Of a stretch of DNA of 64,000 bases, positions 13,527 through 25,047 are shown piece after piece. Within the stretch, counting starts at the first letter, position 1; each line of letters starts with the position of its first letter. A program made the position numbers and the translations under genes. The stretch comes from Bretschneidera sinensis. Taxonomy: Eukaryota; Streptophyta; Magnoliopsida; Brassicales; Akaniaceae. The stretch spans positions 19,765,227-19,829,226 of the forward strand of contig CM043703.1 in assembly GCA_023935145.1 (NCBI GenBank), read 5' to 3'. The notes under the pieces were generated by a model that had not been told where the DNA came from, did not search any database, and saw nothing but the letters and a program-made list of their open reading frames with translations.

Positions 13527-14005
13527 TGATGGTGCATGTAATAATAATGCCCATTTTTACACTTTCATGGGTAAACCCTAATTAAGCTAAATTCATAGAG
13601 GCAATTTTAACCCACCACAAGGGCATGTGTACTAAATCACTGCGGCAGAATTCCAACATCATCAAAGACTGAAATTTTGTTGGAACTGACATTTTAAATG
13701 ATTAGTGTTGGAATATAGAATTGTGATAAAAAAAACGATTGAATTATAGGCCTTAATAATCATGATTAACATAAGAAATTAAATACTTTTGCCTTTTTTT
13801 CAGTTTGATTATGATGGCACTTTGTAGTCCACTCAAGCATGTCGTTGGCGACCATGTGAAAATCACATGCTTCACTTTCCGGCAACATGTTTCGACATCG
13901 ACACGTGTGAAATCATGGCATATATTTATCTAATAATTCTCTTCTTTACAACCTATCATCTGTTACTCATCAAAGATTAATAATGTTAAAGCTTGATTAA
14001 AAAAC
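13527..14005. repeat. ~480-bp dispersed duplicate, copy 1
   Basis: The segment from ATGATGGTGCATGTAATAA to GATTAATAATGTTAAAGCT is repeated in the same orientation at 22,693-23,190. Shared blocks include GGTAAACCCTAATTAAGC, CAGAATTCCAACATCATC, TTTTGTTGGAACTGACATT and GTCGTTGGCGACCATGTGAA. The two copies bracket the nested retroelement block. No coding capacity is seen and termini lack TG...CA, so it is not an obvious LTR. Confidence 0.8.
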
Positions 14006-14046
14006 CTATACTGGTTTTTTTTTATAAAAAAATTTAACCTTATTCA

Positions 14047-14460
14047 TGTTGAGAAATCTGACATCTCAAAATAACTACGCAATTATCATAGTAAAACTAA
14101 AAAAAAAAACATAATTTTTTAACGTGATTCGACAACTCTTGCCTACGTCCACAAGCTAATCATTATTTCATTACTTTTGTAACTTTTGGATGGAGAAAAG
14201 CTGCTAAAACTCATTATATCACAGTACACAATTTTTTTTAGACAAAATTACGTGAAAACTCTTCCCATATTAGTGTTTGGTTGCTATACTCCCATCTGAC
14301 CAACTATTTCGGGTTAAGGAATAGGAGTGAGAAACTAACTCTCTTTATGCCTATATCTATAATAATTAGTACCCACATCTTTTTGTCGCATAGACGATGT
14401 GGGATTAGAACAATTTACAATAACACTTTTCTTTAATGTGAGATTTGAGAAGTATACTGG
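14047..14460 (-). mobile_element. Copia LTR, diverged, probably solo
   Basis: About 414 bp from TGTTGAGAAATCTGACATC to GAGATTTGAGAAGTATAC. It aligns end to end (roughly 80%) with the LTR at 20,562-20,975. Shared words are CTTTTGGATGGA, AACTAACTCTCTTTATGCC and TTGGTTGCTA. Minus orientation is inferred from the 20.5-kb copy, which has a PBS. No PBS is visible here and the flanks show no TSD. Confidence 0.65.
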
Positions 14461-15199
14461 CACGCCAAAAAACGGACGTGTAAATTAATTCCTTACTATA
14501 AAAATTATCGTATGAAATATAGTGGAAAACAAATGTCATTTCCCACATAGGATTGTAAATTAATTCAATTAAACACTTAATTGTTAAAAGAAAAAATATA
14601 AATAATTAAACTAATTGGAGCTTTTTTTAAATGATTAACTAAAAATTACTAATAATGAAAGACAACTAAAATATTATTCAAAATTGATTAAACTTTGTAA
14701 TAATAATGAGAAAACTGATCAAATGATCATTTTCCACCACTATACATGAAACGATGAATCAATATCAAAGTTATTCCCAAATTCCTAATAAATTACCAAC
14801 CGTAGATAATAATAAGCTCTATTACCTAAATATTTCCTTAGTTTGTCGTTAAGTAAAACAAGCTCTTTACTTAATCTCTATCTATTAAATAACCTAAAAT
14901 AAGCTCTTTAAATTTAATTTAATAGAAGCATTAGGTTAAGAAAGATAGGTTGGTCCAAGAAACAAACGCATAAGCTCGGTTCATTTATCTTGAGTTATGT
15001 TCCATAAAATAATCACACGAAAATATCCCATCATTAGTGATTACTAATTGCTACCATTGATTAGAAATTCAAGACAATTACGGATCAAGATTCCTAACCT
15101 AGCAATAGATAATTACCCTATTTCATTTGGTTGGCCACCCCGAATAAAATAAAATAAAAATCATAAAGAATTCTTATGGAAGAACATAAACAATTTTAT
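14461..15199. other. AT-rich spacer, possibly decayed retroelement interior
   Basis: No coding similarity seen. It contains a repeated AATAAGCTCT / AAACAAGCTCTTTA pattern near 14,805-14,910. Confidence 0.35.
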
Positions 15200-15917
15200 T
15201 AGAAATATAGATAATATCTCTGAATATTCAATCACAAAATCATGTCTAGGGCTTTGAAATCACCCTTAACCAAAAATAAAATTAGCTAGATATAATCCTA
15301 AAACTAAAAACAAAATAAATATTCAAAGACATGAAAGATGGGAAGAATGAAGAATGAACGCGAACAATAGTAATCTTGAAGAGTCTTCTATGCAAATGAA
15401 TCTCCTTGATCACCAATAACAGCTACGTTCTTCCCAATTTTCTCTTCTTTTTTTTTTGTCTAGGAAAAATCTCTCCCTCTACAAGGCAAAGGCAGCCGGC
15501 CTTATATAGGCAAATTCCTAGAAAAGAAAAGGAAAGTACAATAATACTATTCCTTCTAGGAAAAAGAAAGACACTGAAATGGGAAATACTTCTAATACTA
15601 GGCAAACATGAAATAGGAAAGTAACTAAAAAGATATATAACACAAACTAGGAAAAAGTGAAGCCTAAGAAAAGGAAAGACATTGAAATGGTAAATACTTC
15701 TACTACTAAGAAAACATGAAATAGGAAAGTAACTAAAAGGAAATATAACACAAAATAGGAAAATGTGCAGCACAAGTAAAACTGGTATATATATGAAGAC
15801 TCACAATATTCATTAGGGTTTTTTTATTGCCCCTCTCCAGCTATGCGGGTCGCGGCCCAAGAAAAGTATGCCGTGGCTCATGTCTGTAGACATCCCCAGC
15901 CAAACTCCAAGGAACAG

Positions 15918-17733
15918 TGTAACGACCCATCCGGGACGAGCCACCCCCGACACAATATTGTCACATTTTGAAAATCCCAGTACGACATGTATATGCAACA
16001 ATAAGAAAAAACACCAACATAATTTTTTTTTGATCAATCCTCAACCCTCAACAGGTGAGATACATCATTCTGATCTTGGCTTTAACATTATATACAACGT
16101 AAAATGCATGAATATTTACAAATAAATTTTATTTTATTTTCTCATTAGTCTGAGGATGTGGACACGTACGTGAATTACAGATAATGATTTCGTCTGAACC
16201 TCAACTCACTAAACTATCTGTCCTGCCTGCTACCTGAAATCATTGTACAATGAGGGATGAGCTTCACAAGCTCAGTAAATTAAATTTACTAGAAGTATTC
16301 AATTGGTATAAACAGTCTTTTAATATTTAATCATTTATATCTCATATAACTTGATAATAGCATTCTACTATCACTACACATATCATAAGTCTCATTCTCT
16401 ACCAATCTCTTCTTCTTATATATTTGTTCACCTTAAGACCATCAGTTATCTCATAATTACCTCGTTATAAGGTTCACAACATCTAGTCTACCATTTAGAT
16501 AGTTCTTATCATATCATACTTTTATGTTTCTTTCTCACCATAACTGTCTCTCTGTGAGACTCATTCATTTTTAAATAAATTTACAATAACAAACAACACT
16601 TCAGTATTTCAGTAATACAATCAATATTTAAAACAGATGCAATGCATAAATTATTATTAGAAAACGTCTTCCCACATGCTGACATGTTTTTATTTTTGAC
16701 CGATCCCCTCCCGGTTCTTTTGTTTCAGCATATACCGGCTATCACGATATTTATTTCCAGCATATACCGGCTGTCACGGTTTTCATTTATTTCCAGGATA
16801 TACCGGCTGTCATGGTTTTCATTTATTTTCAATATATAACAGTTGTCACGGTTTTTCAATTAGACCAGCCCCCTCTCGGTTCTTTTATTTCATGTATATG
16901 CATATGAACAATGATATGAAAATATGCATATGACCAATAACATAAAAAAAAATACGAATTCAAATATTTAAATTGGCTATCTTGATTATTCTTAAATTAT
17001 TATTAAAAAAATTTCCACTAAATTCTTCTCTTCATAAATCACATCAAATCATCCATCATAGCTTGTCAAGATCTATTAAATTTTGTCTCCTCATAATTCG
17101 TATCAAAACATCAACCATAGCTCATCAAGAATTTCATTTATCACTTTTATTATTAAATCAACTTGTTATTCCAAAAAGATTATTTATTATATAATAATTT
17201 TTCTACATGTCCAAAATTTCCATCATACCTATCGATCAATTTTTCATCTACCACCAAAGCATAAGCTAATAATTTATTTTATATTATCACTAGATATTTT
17301 ATTTTTATCTAGATTACTTAAAGTAAATTTAACTCACCACGTAGCACTTAGAGCTACCCGTTGATCACCTCGTTGTCTTTCCCGTTCTTCTCAGCAATTT
17401 CCTCCAGTTGCTGATCATCAACACCTGACATAATATTTATATTAAATTTCTAATTTATTTTTCAATTCTTCATAATTTACACCATTTGAAAATTCCCACT
17501 TTAAATTCTGGGAAATTTCATGTAAGCTAAAAATTCAAAAATAAATATCACATTATTACCTTTTGTTTTTCTTAGAGCTCCCTGTAGTTCTCTATAAAAT
17601 TCTTCCATAAACTCCTTCAAAATTTTGCCCTTTCAACCTTTCTTTCGGTCCTAAAGTGTTTAGAGAAAATGAGTAGTTTGAATTGAGGAAAAGAGAAAAC
17701 CAAAGATTTGCTAAAAAAAATTAAAGTACAGTA

Positions 17734-17770
<37 letters not shown>

Positions 17771-17927
17771 AACATTTGCAATCTGCAGCTTCCAAAATGC
17801 TCCACACAAGGGAGTCTTACTGCCTTACATGCAGTAAGGTTTTTATCTCCAGGCAACACGTGTTGCCACCTGTGGCAAGATTTTTTTTTTATAAAAGAAT
17901 TATTTTATTCAATACTAAATCCTTCGC

Positions 17928-17996
<69 letters not shown>

Positions 17997-18053
17997 CGTG
18001 TTATATTTATTAAATTACTTCTCTACCCATACTTTAAGATTACGGGTATTACA
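15918..18053 (-). mobile_element. Solo LTR (2,136 bp), Tekay/Del-like chromovirus family
   Basis: It begins TGTAACGACCCATCC and ends CGGGTATTACA, flanked on both sides by the 5-bp repeat AACAG (15,913-15,917 and 18,054-18,058). The sister Tat LTR at ~19,926 has the uninterrupted sequence, giving a direct empty-site comparison. It is homologous in reverse to the LTR at 58,029-60,430, which carries PBS and pol. It contains a minisatellite with ATATACCGGCTGTCACGG (16,730-16,860) and TA microsatellites at 17,740-17,767 and 17,929-17,991. Confidence 0.88.
17929..17991. repeat. (TA)n microsatellite
   Basis: About 31 uninterrupted TA dinucleotides inside the solo LTR; a shorter (TA)n run lies at ~17,740-17,767. 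Confidence 0.95.
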
Positions 18054-18386
18054 AACAGACGGCCGCAGTATGCAAAATCCATGCTGCGGCACGCGTCCTT
18101 ATTCAAATTCAGCTATTTTCCTTTGATAAAACGACGTCACTCTCTCATTCTGACTCCGATTTTCGAACCGTTTGATCCTAGACGTTCTAGATCTTCTTGC
18201 CAATATTATTTTTTCATCTAAATATTATTTTTAAGCACATGTGACCTGAAAATACCCCAAAAATACATGTGATTCCGAAAAACATATTTTTAAGACAATT
18301 AAGTAAAAATGCAAGATTTCAACCTAATTTCCCACAAATAATATCGATAAATCACTAAGTATTAGTGTATTTTCAAGTACTCATCA

Positions 18387-19248
18387 ATCTTAAAAAGGCT
18401 AAAGAACTTGCCGCTGCATTTAGAGTATTCCAGATAACTTAAGTTCCTCGGGCAGAGAATTCGAAAACTGATGCTCTAGCCCGACTCGCCTCCTCTTGGT
18501 AGATCGAGCTAACCCAAGCTGTCTACCTTGAGACTCTTGCCACCCCAAGCATTGATGAAGTACCTATACTGCCAGTAACTGAAGAAGAGACGTAGGTAGA
18601 CCCGATCTTCCGGTATTTACGCGATGGTCAGCTTCCTGAGCAGAAAAGTGAAGCCAGGAAACTTATCTCTTGTGTTTTCTGATACGCAGTCATAGATGAA
18701 TAGTTGTACAAAAAAAGTCTCACGACTCCTTATTTAAAGTGTCTCGAGCCTACTGTGACTGATTACGCTCTTCGAGAGGTCCACAAATGGATCTGTGGGA
18801 ATCACTTAGAGAGCCAGACATTGGCCTTCAAAGTGCTTCGTCAAGGGTACTACTGGCCCAAAATGCAGAGAGATGCCGCAAAATTGGTTAAGAAATACAA
18901 AAGCTGTCAGCATTACTACTCTATGCCTCACAAACTGGCGAACGCTCTTACCTCGATCACCAGCCCACTTTCCTTCGCCATGTGAGGAACGAATCTCCTT
19001 AATCTTTTCACCGGGGCACCCGGTCAGAGAAAGCATCTTATTGTAGCAATAGATTACTTCACCGAGTGGGTGGAAGCAGAACAACTCACCAGTATAACAG
19101 ATCATCAAGCTCAAGGTTTTGTCAAAAAGTCCATAGTCTGTCGCTTCTGCATACCCCAAATATTGGTCACTGATAACAATAAATATATTAACAGCACCTG
19201 GTTCAAGGCATTGTGTGAAGAGTTTCGCATCGAGCATTGATTTTCTCA
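18387..19248 (+). pseudogene. Gypsy (Tat-type) pol fragment: RNase H end, integrase zinc finger and partial core
   Basis: The conceptual translation shows the end of RNase H (TDALARLASS near 18,470-18,500), a linker, then an integrase HHCC zinc-finger region (REVHKWICGNH at ~18,775-18,810; KSCQHYY at ~18,900-18,920). The integrase core start follows (GQRKHLIVAIDYFTEWVEAE at ~19,023-19,082; ILVTDN at ~19,160-19,180). In-frame stops interrupt it (for example in the linker and just before the core), and the second Cys of the CxxC pair reads HYY. The right LTR abuts the core shortly after the second catalytic Asp region, so the last third of integrase is missing. The DALARLASS and APGQRKHLIVAIDYFT style is typical of Tat/Retand/Ogre-type elements. 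It is not functional. Confidence 0.85.
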
Positions 19249-20259
19249 GAAATATGGATAATAATCTATGAATATTCAATCACAAAATCATGTCTAGGGC
19301 TTTGAATCACCCTTAACCAAAAATAAAATTAGCTAGACATAATCCTAAATTTAAAAACAAAATAAATATTCAAAGAATGAAATATGTTGAAGAGTCTTCT
19401 ATACAGATGAATCTCCTTGATCACTAATAGCAGCTACGTTCTTCCCAATTTTCTCTTCTATTTTTTTGTTTCGGAAAAATCTCTCCCTCTTACAAGGCAA
19501 GGGCAACCGACCTTATATAGGTAAACTCATAGAAAAGAAAAGGAAAGTACAATAATACTACTCCTTCTAGGAAAATGAAAGACACTGAAATGGGAAATAC
19601 ATCTACTACTAGGAAAACATGAAATAGGAAAATAATTAAAAGGAAATATAACACAAAATAGGAAAAAGTGCAGCCTAGGAAAAGGAAAGACATTGAAATG
19701 GGAAAAACTTTTACTACTAGGAAAACATGAAATAGGAAAGTAACTAAAAGGAAATATAACACAAAATAGAAAAAAATGTAGCACAAGTAAAACTGGTATA
19801 TATATAAAGGCTCACAATATTCATTAGGGTTTTATCTTTATTTCATTCTCCAGCTATGCGAGCCGCGGCCCAAGAAAAGTATGTCGCGGCCTGTGTCAAT
19901 AGACATCCCCAGCCAAACTCCAGGGAACAAACGACCGTAGCATGCAAAACCCATACTGCGGCACGTGTCCTTCTTCGAATTCAACTATTTTCCTTTGATA
20001 AAACGGCGTTATCTCTCTCATTTTGACTCTGATTTTTGAATTGTTTGATCCTAGATGTTCCAGATCTTCTTGTCAATATTATTTTTTCGTCCAAATATTA
20101 TTTTTAAGCACATGTGACATGAAAATACACAAAAAATACCCGTGATTCCAAAAAGTACATTTTAAAGACAATTAAGTAAAAATACAAGATTTAAACCTAA
20201 TTTCCCCCAAATAATATCGACAAATCACTAAGTATTAGTGTATTTTCAAGTACTCATCA

Positions 20260-20561
20260 CATCCCAACAAATTCGTTCCTCGACTCAAATCCCCAAATAT
20301 TTCGATCCCAACACCCAACAAATTCCTCTCTCGACTCAAATCCCCAAATATTTCGATCCCCATGCTAGTTTTCCTCCACCCGATCAAAACCTCCCTATTT
20401 TAATTGGGCCTTCAATACCGTTTAATCAGATTTTGGGCCTAATCTTAGCAATCCTCCACCGAGGCCTAAAATTTGATCTTCAACAAAACATTTAACTTGC
20501 TTCTTCATCGTATCAAATCTCTGATTTTTTACCATTGTCGAACCTTAATTCTGATACCATT
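20260..20561 (-). mobile_element. Copia 5' leader with primer-binding site
   Basis: Next to the LTR at 20,562, positions ~20,548-20,560 (ATTCTGATACCAT) are the reverse complement of a tRNA-iMet PBS (ATGGTATCAGAAT). Further in, a ~60-bp direct repeat (CTCGACTCAAATCCCCAAAT followed by ATTTCGATCCC) occurs twice at 20,279-20,362. No gag is visible before the Tat element cuts it off. Confidence 0.6.
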
Positions 20562-20975
20562 TGTTGGGAATTCTGACATCCCAAAACAACAATGCAATCA
20601 TAATAGAAAAAATTAAGAGAAAAAAACAAAAGAATTTTTAACGTGGTTCGACACTTCTTACCTACGTCAACAGGTCAAGCATTATTCCACTACTTTTGCA
20701 ACTCTTGGATGGAAGAAAGCTACTAAAACTCACTACATCACAATACACATTTTTTCTAGACAAAACTGTGTGATCAACTATATTGGTGTTCGGTTGCTAC
20801 ACTCCAATCTGATCAACTATTCATGGTTAAGGAATAAGGATGAGAAACTAACTCTCTTTATGCCCATATTTATAATAACCAGTACCCATATCCTTTTATC
20901 ACATGGACGATGTAGGACTAGAACAACTTACAGTAATACTTTTCTTCGATGTGAAATTTGAGGAGTATCTTAACA
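20562..20975 (-). mobile_element. Copia 5' LTR with adjacent PBS
   Basis: 414 bp, TGTTGGGAATTC...GTATCTTAACA, with TG...CA termini. Its inner (left) side joins a PBS and its outer (right) side joins the gag remnant of a different copia element, so it appears inserted into that gag. It is the same family as 14,047-14,460; the solo LTR at 28,545-29,278 shares the first ~250 bp (TGTTGGGAAT, TTTTAACGTGGT, CTACTAAAACTCACTACA-type words). Confidence 0.75.
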
Positions 20976-21350
20976 ACTCGTACCTTCAAAAGCCGCTTCT
21001 AGTTTGATCCAGATCTCTTATACAGTTTCACATGATTGAATCTGATTAAACTGATTCTTGTCGATTCCACAGTAGAATAGGTGCATAGCCTTATTGTTGA
21101 CCTCCTGTTGAGCTTTTTCAGCTACATTGCATCCATCTTCATCTTTTTCAATTTCAATATCTTCAATCTTCTTGGTGTGTTTGTGAAGGCTTTTTCTAAT
21201 TACTCTTCAACAGTTGGTGTCGCTGTTCTTGATAAAAACCATCCATCTCTTCTTCTAGAATGAGTAATTTGATCCATCAAATATTGTAGGGTTAAATCTA
21301 GTCAGTTGCTCAGTATCAGTAGAACCAGTTGTAATGTATAAATTCATATT
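20976..21350 (-). pseudogene. Copia (Sirevirus-like) gag fragment
   Basis: Reading the minus strand away from the PBS at ~21,400, the translation resembles the UBN2-type gag of copia elements. There is an N-terminal FDGSNYS motif (~21,270), then AEKAQQEVNNKA (~21,090-21,125), then a CGID..QFNQI..CETV..IW.KLEAAFEGTS block ending at the LTR junction. Stops and at least one frameshift interrupt it. Gag ends exactly where the 20,562-20,975 LTR begins, which points to truncation by that insertion. Confidence 0.75.
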
Positions 21351-21398
21351 TCAAGAACTCATTGATTGTTAGTCAAGCAGAATGGAGACCTACTATGA

Positions 21399-22442
21399 TA
21401 ATAATTGTTAGAAAAATCAAGAGGGGATGAATTCAATGTGATTAGCACAATAAGATCAAATCAAATTATTAAAACTGAGATCAAAAGACTAGCCAAAATA
21501 ATGAGTTAAGGAAGAAGATAATTAGACACAGACTTTTATAGTGGTTTGGCAATGTGCCTACTCTACTTCTTCAATAGGCTTATTTGGTTTACTGAGTTCC
21601 ACTTGTTGATTAATGTTACACTTGCTTACGTTTAATGGATGCCAAGCAAACCTTACACAATTCTTGAGTTTGAGGGTACCAAGCAACCTTACAGAGAGTC
21701 ACACTCTCACAACTCACAATCTTATAGCTCACTAAATAAACACTATACACATGGTAGTAAACTAAATTGATGCTTGAAATTGATGTTGTAGATTGATTTT
21801 TGGCTTTATACATGTGTCTACTATTTATTAGCCTTAAGTTGTTCCTTCAATAAAGGTAATTCTGAAATTTTCCCCTTATGATTTCGAAAAATCCTCTAAA
21901 CTTATGACAGACATCCTCTTTAAATATGGATCTGTCTGACTTCCAACAAGTATCTTCAGATATCTACCCAGATGTCTAGCTAGCCATCTAGCTTCTATGA
22001 AGACCGGGGCTCTTCAGGGCTTCGGTCTTCAAACTAGGTTATCAATTTTGTTAGGCGCCTAGCTCCTCTCCCAGGTGCCTACCCCTGGCTTGGAGCTCAT
22101 TTGAACAATTTCTTCAACAGGTGCAAGTCTTTTTGTAGTCTACCTTTGTTAGGTGCCTAGCCTACTGTCAAGTGCTTAGGCCTCTGCAGCTCCGTTCCTT
22201 GGTTTCCGTAATCTTCTTGGATTCTACAATCTTCTCGGATTCCTCAATCTCTCTTTGATTCTTCAATGAATGTCTGATTCTGTCATCTGACAATAAATGT
22301 TTGATTATGCAATCTGATAATATCTTATTCTGCAATCTAATAATAAATATCTTGTACACTTAAGTAAACATATCAGTAATAACAATATGGTTTATTTACA
22401 TCAAAATCTCTTAACCGGAGATTAAACATAAATACCCTAACA
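21399..22442 (-). mobile_element. Sirevirus-like copia 5' LTR and PBS
   Basis: The LTR spans 21,416-22,442 (1,027 bp; plus strand TGTTAG...CTAACA, perfect 6-bp terminal inverted repeats). Near its left end is AGAGGGGATGAATTCAATG, the reverse of the Sirevirus LTR end motif. On its inner side a decayed PBS (TATCATAGTAGG versus TATCAGAGCAGG) precedes the gag remnant. Together with 20,976-21,350 this is the 5' end of one minus-strand element whose remainder is lost. Confidence 0.75.
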
Positions 22443-22692
22443 AGCTTATTTGTATATAGTTGAAGCATTAATTAAATTGATAATCACATTTTTTTAGAAA
22501 AAAAGAAAAGATTCTAATTTTAAATTAAATTTTGGATTATGAATTAATTGTTAGTCTTAATTAAAATATATATATATATTTTAATAATTATATATGAAAA
22601 AATCAAACTTAAAACCTTTAAAAATAAAAATATGATTATCAATTGAGTTATGAGAGTTTATAAGTAAATTAACTCTTGTTAATCCAATAATA

Positions 22693-23190
22693 CATGATGG
22701 TGCATGTAATAACAATGTCCATTTTTACTTTTTCATGGGTAAACCCTAATTAAGCAATTCATGGAGAGAATTTTTACCCATCGCACGTGCATGTACTGAA
22801 AATCACTGCGACAGAATTCCAACATCATCAAAGATTGAAATTTTGTTGGAACTGACATTGTAAATGATTATTGTTGGAAAATAGAAATGTGATAAAAAAG
22901 ATTGAATTATTGGCCTTAATAATCATGATTAACATAAGAAGAAACACAAAGATGAAAAAAAAGAAGAATTAAATACTATTGCCTTTTATTTTTTTTCAGT
23001 TTGATGATGATGACACTTTGTAGTCCACTTAAGTATGTCGTTGGCGACCATGTGAACATCACATTCTTCACTTTCGGGCAACATGTTTTGACATGGACAC
23101 GTGAAATCAAGGCATATGTTTATCTCATAATTCTTTTCTTTACATCTTATCATCTATTACTCATCAAAGATTAATTATGTTAAAGCTAAA
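22693..23190. repeat. ~480-bp dispersed duplicate, copy 2
   Basis: Direct-orientation partner of 13,527-14,005. It carries a ~30-bp purine-rich insertion (AAACACAAAGATG...) around 22,941-22,970 that the other copy lacks. It ends GATTAATTATGTTAAAGCT, after which the two loci diverge. Confidence 0.8.
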
Positions 23191-25047
23191 AATTATAGCA
23201 CTATACAGTTCACGAGAATAATGGCTTCGAAAGTGGTTGCCCTTTACTAATTCAGTAAAAGATTTTGACTTTTTTTTTATCAACAGTAAAAGATCAACTG
23301 TAATTAAAAAAAAAACTGTAGTAAAAGATCCAACTTTGATCATTGACATTCAAAATACAGAAGTAGCTCATGATCCAACACATAAAATCAGATGTTCTTG
23401 TTTCTTCTTTTTAACCTGCTACATTCCATCTTTTTTAGAAGTAAAGTTACACAGAGAAACAGCTTTAATTGCTCTCTAGCTAGTAGTAATAGAGAGTGGT
23501 AAAGAAATTCAGGGAATGATTAGATCCAGGAAAGAATTTGTTATGAAAGGTTAATGCATATACATAAACCATATAATTTGCTATTGTCATTCATTATTTA
23601 ACTTATATTTATGAATAATTTGTTTATATTAAAGCTATACATGAATGAATTTGATCTTCCTCTCAAAAAAGAAAAAAAAAAATCTTAGTCCTTGTGGATC
23701 CTTTTTTAGTTGCCCTAATTAGGCTTGGGTTTAGTTTAGATTGTTCAGGTACTATTGTATCAGATGATGGGTTGCATAGTTTAGATTTTTCCATCCCCTC
23801 CCTCTTCTTTCCTTTTCCTCTTCCTCTTCTTTTCTTTTACTTTTCTTCTCCACCAATCAAAACCATAATGATAAATTAGAGGAAACTTGTTGAAAGATTG
23901 AAACTACCTATTTTCATAACTCAAATGGACGTAGAGCACAGGTTTACGTGATCTGTCCTATGGGCTATGGCAATTATAGTAAAAGTAAAGTAAACATTCA
24001 TCCTAAAGAGAAGCATTTTATTCAGCATTTGACACAAATCAGATAGAATATTTTTCAAACAATATTTAACTAGTGACAGGGAAGGACTGGTATCAGGTAA
24101 AAACATATATATCAACAAACATAGAAATCAGCATTGACTACAGCTTAACCAGACTGTTACAGACTATGGTACCTGGCAGCATGAGGCATGAGAGTGGGCT
24201 TGTATGGGAGCCTCCGTGTTTATGGTGTAATTTGTTTTTTGTGGTTTGCTTCTCTGGGCCTCTCTTGGAACTGGTTTCCCCTCATTTGTTTGCCTTTTTC
24301 TTTGTGTTTTTCTTTCCTTCTCTTTTCTGGTGAACTAACGGTTGTATTGTTTCCTTGTGTTCTTGTTTTCCAATCCAAACATAGAGAGAGCAGATATTAA
24401 CACAAGGTTCAAATTTACCAGTATGCAAGTATTTCATGTTTATGCAAGGGAAACAGAAAAATCCGCAGCTAGTCTCCTCTACAAAGTAGTCTGCAATTCA
24501 AGAAGTTGTAAATATCCCAGGGGCTCTAAACTCATTCAACCGCAAGCGGAACCATGTATCCTCTCCATCTGTAGATATTTAAAAATTAAGTTGACCTGAA
24601 CGCTTGAAAGATAATAGTCTTTGATTTCAATAAAGAATCCAGAGTATCAGAAGTAATGAGTAACATGATTGCATCTGTTAGATATTTAAAGATTTGAAGT
24701 TTAAGCGACTCGAAAGACAATAAGACCTTTGATTCAATTAAAGAATCCACAATCACCAGCAGTAAAGAGCAACACAATTGCACTATGTTTCATCATGTAA
24801 GGCCATTCATTTAGTAGTTTTATCAAACAACATAAAATAAATTATAGTTCAACTGAGATAGGTAGCATATATGCAGACTGAATACATAAGCAGCCTTACA
24901 TGACTATTAAACAGCACTTAAGAGCTCGATTTTCTTCTGCCTCAGAAAACGAACCACACACAAGGTAACCGAAATGTATTATATAACACAAAGTCCATAG
25001 TTTGCTGCCTCACTCATGTAGGACAAGACATATAAGGAATTCCAGCT
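23191..25047. other. Spacer and likely 3' UTR of HMGB1
   Basis: No separate gene is supported. A ~108-bp tandem duplication lies at about 24,574-24,785 (GATATTTAAAAATTAAGTTG / GATATTTAAAGATTTGAAG starts). The last few hundred bases before 25,048 are the expected HMGB1 3' UTR on the minus strand. Frames at 23,694-23,879 and 24,073-24,400 are not recognised. Confidence 0.45.

Larger units (their letters stand above)
15200..20259 (+). mobile_element. Internally deleted Tat-lineage gypsy retrotransposon
   Basis: Two ~1-kb direct repeats are the LTRs: left 15,200-18,386 (interrupted by a 2.1-kb insertion) and right 19,249-20,259. Both run from GAATATTCAATCACAAAATC to TTTTCAAGTACTCATCA and contain an internal ~127-bp tandem duplication (GGAAAGACA..GAAATGGGAAATAC). 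Between them, 18,387-19,248 is a pol fragment. Gag, protease, RT, PBS and polypurine tract are gone, so the element was cut down by internal deletion. Outer boundaries are approximate because ~20 bp before the TGAATATTC start is also similar in both copies. Confidence 0.75.

Noticed and set aside
15423..15773. Minus-strand hydrophobic ORFs at 15,423-15,773 and 19,490-19,786 with repeated FPISCFPSS-like phrases
   Set aside because: Both lie inside the Tat LTRs and come from their internal ~127-bp tandem duplication; the two copies do not keep one frame.
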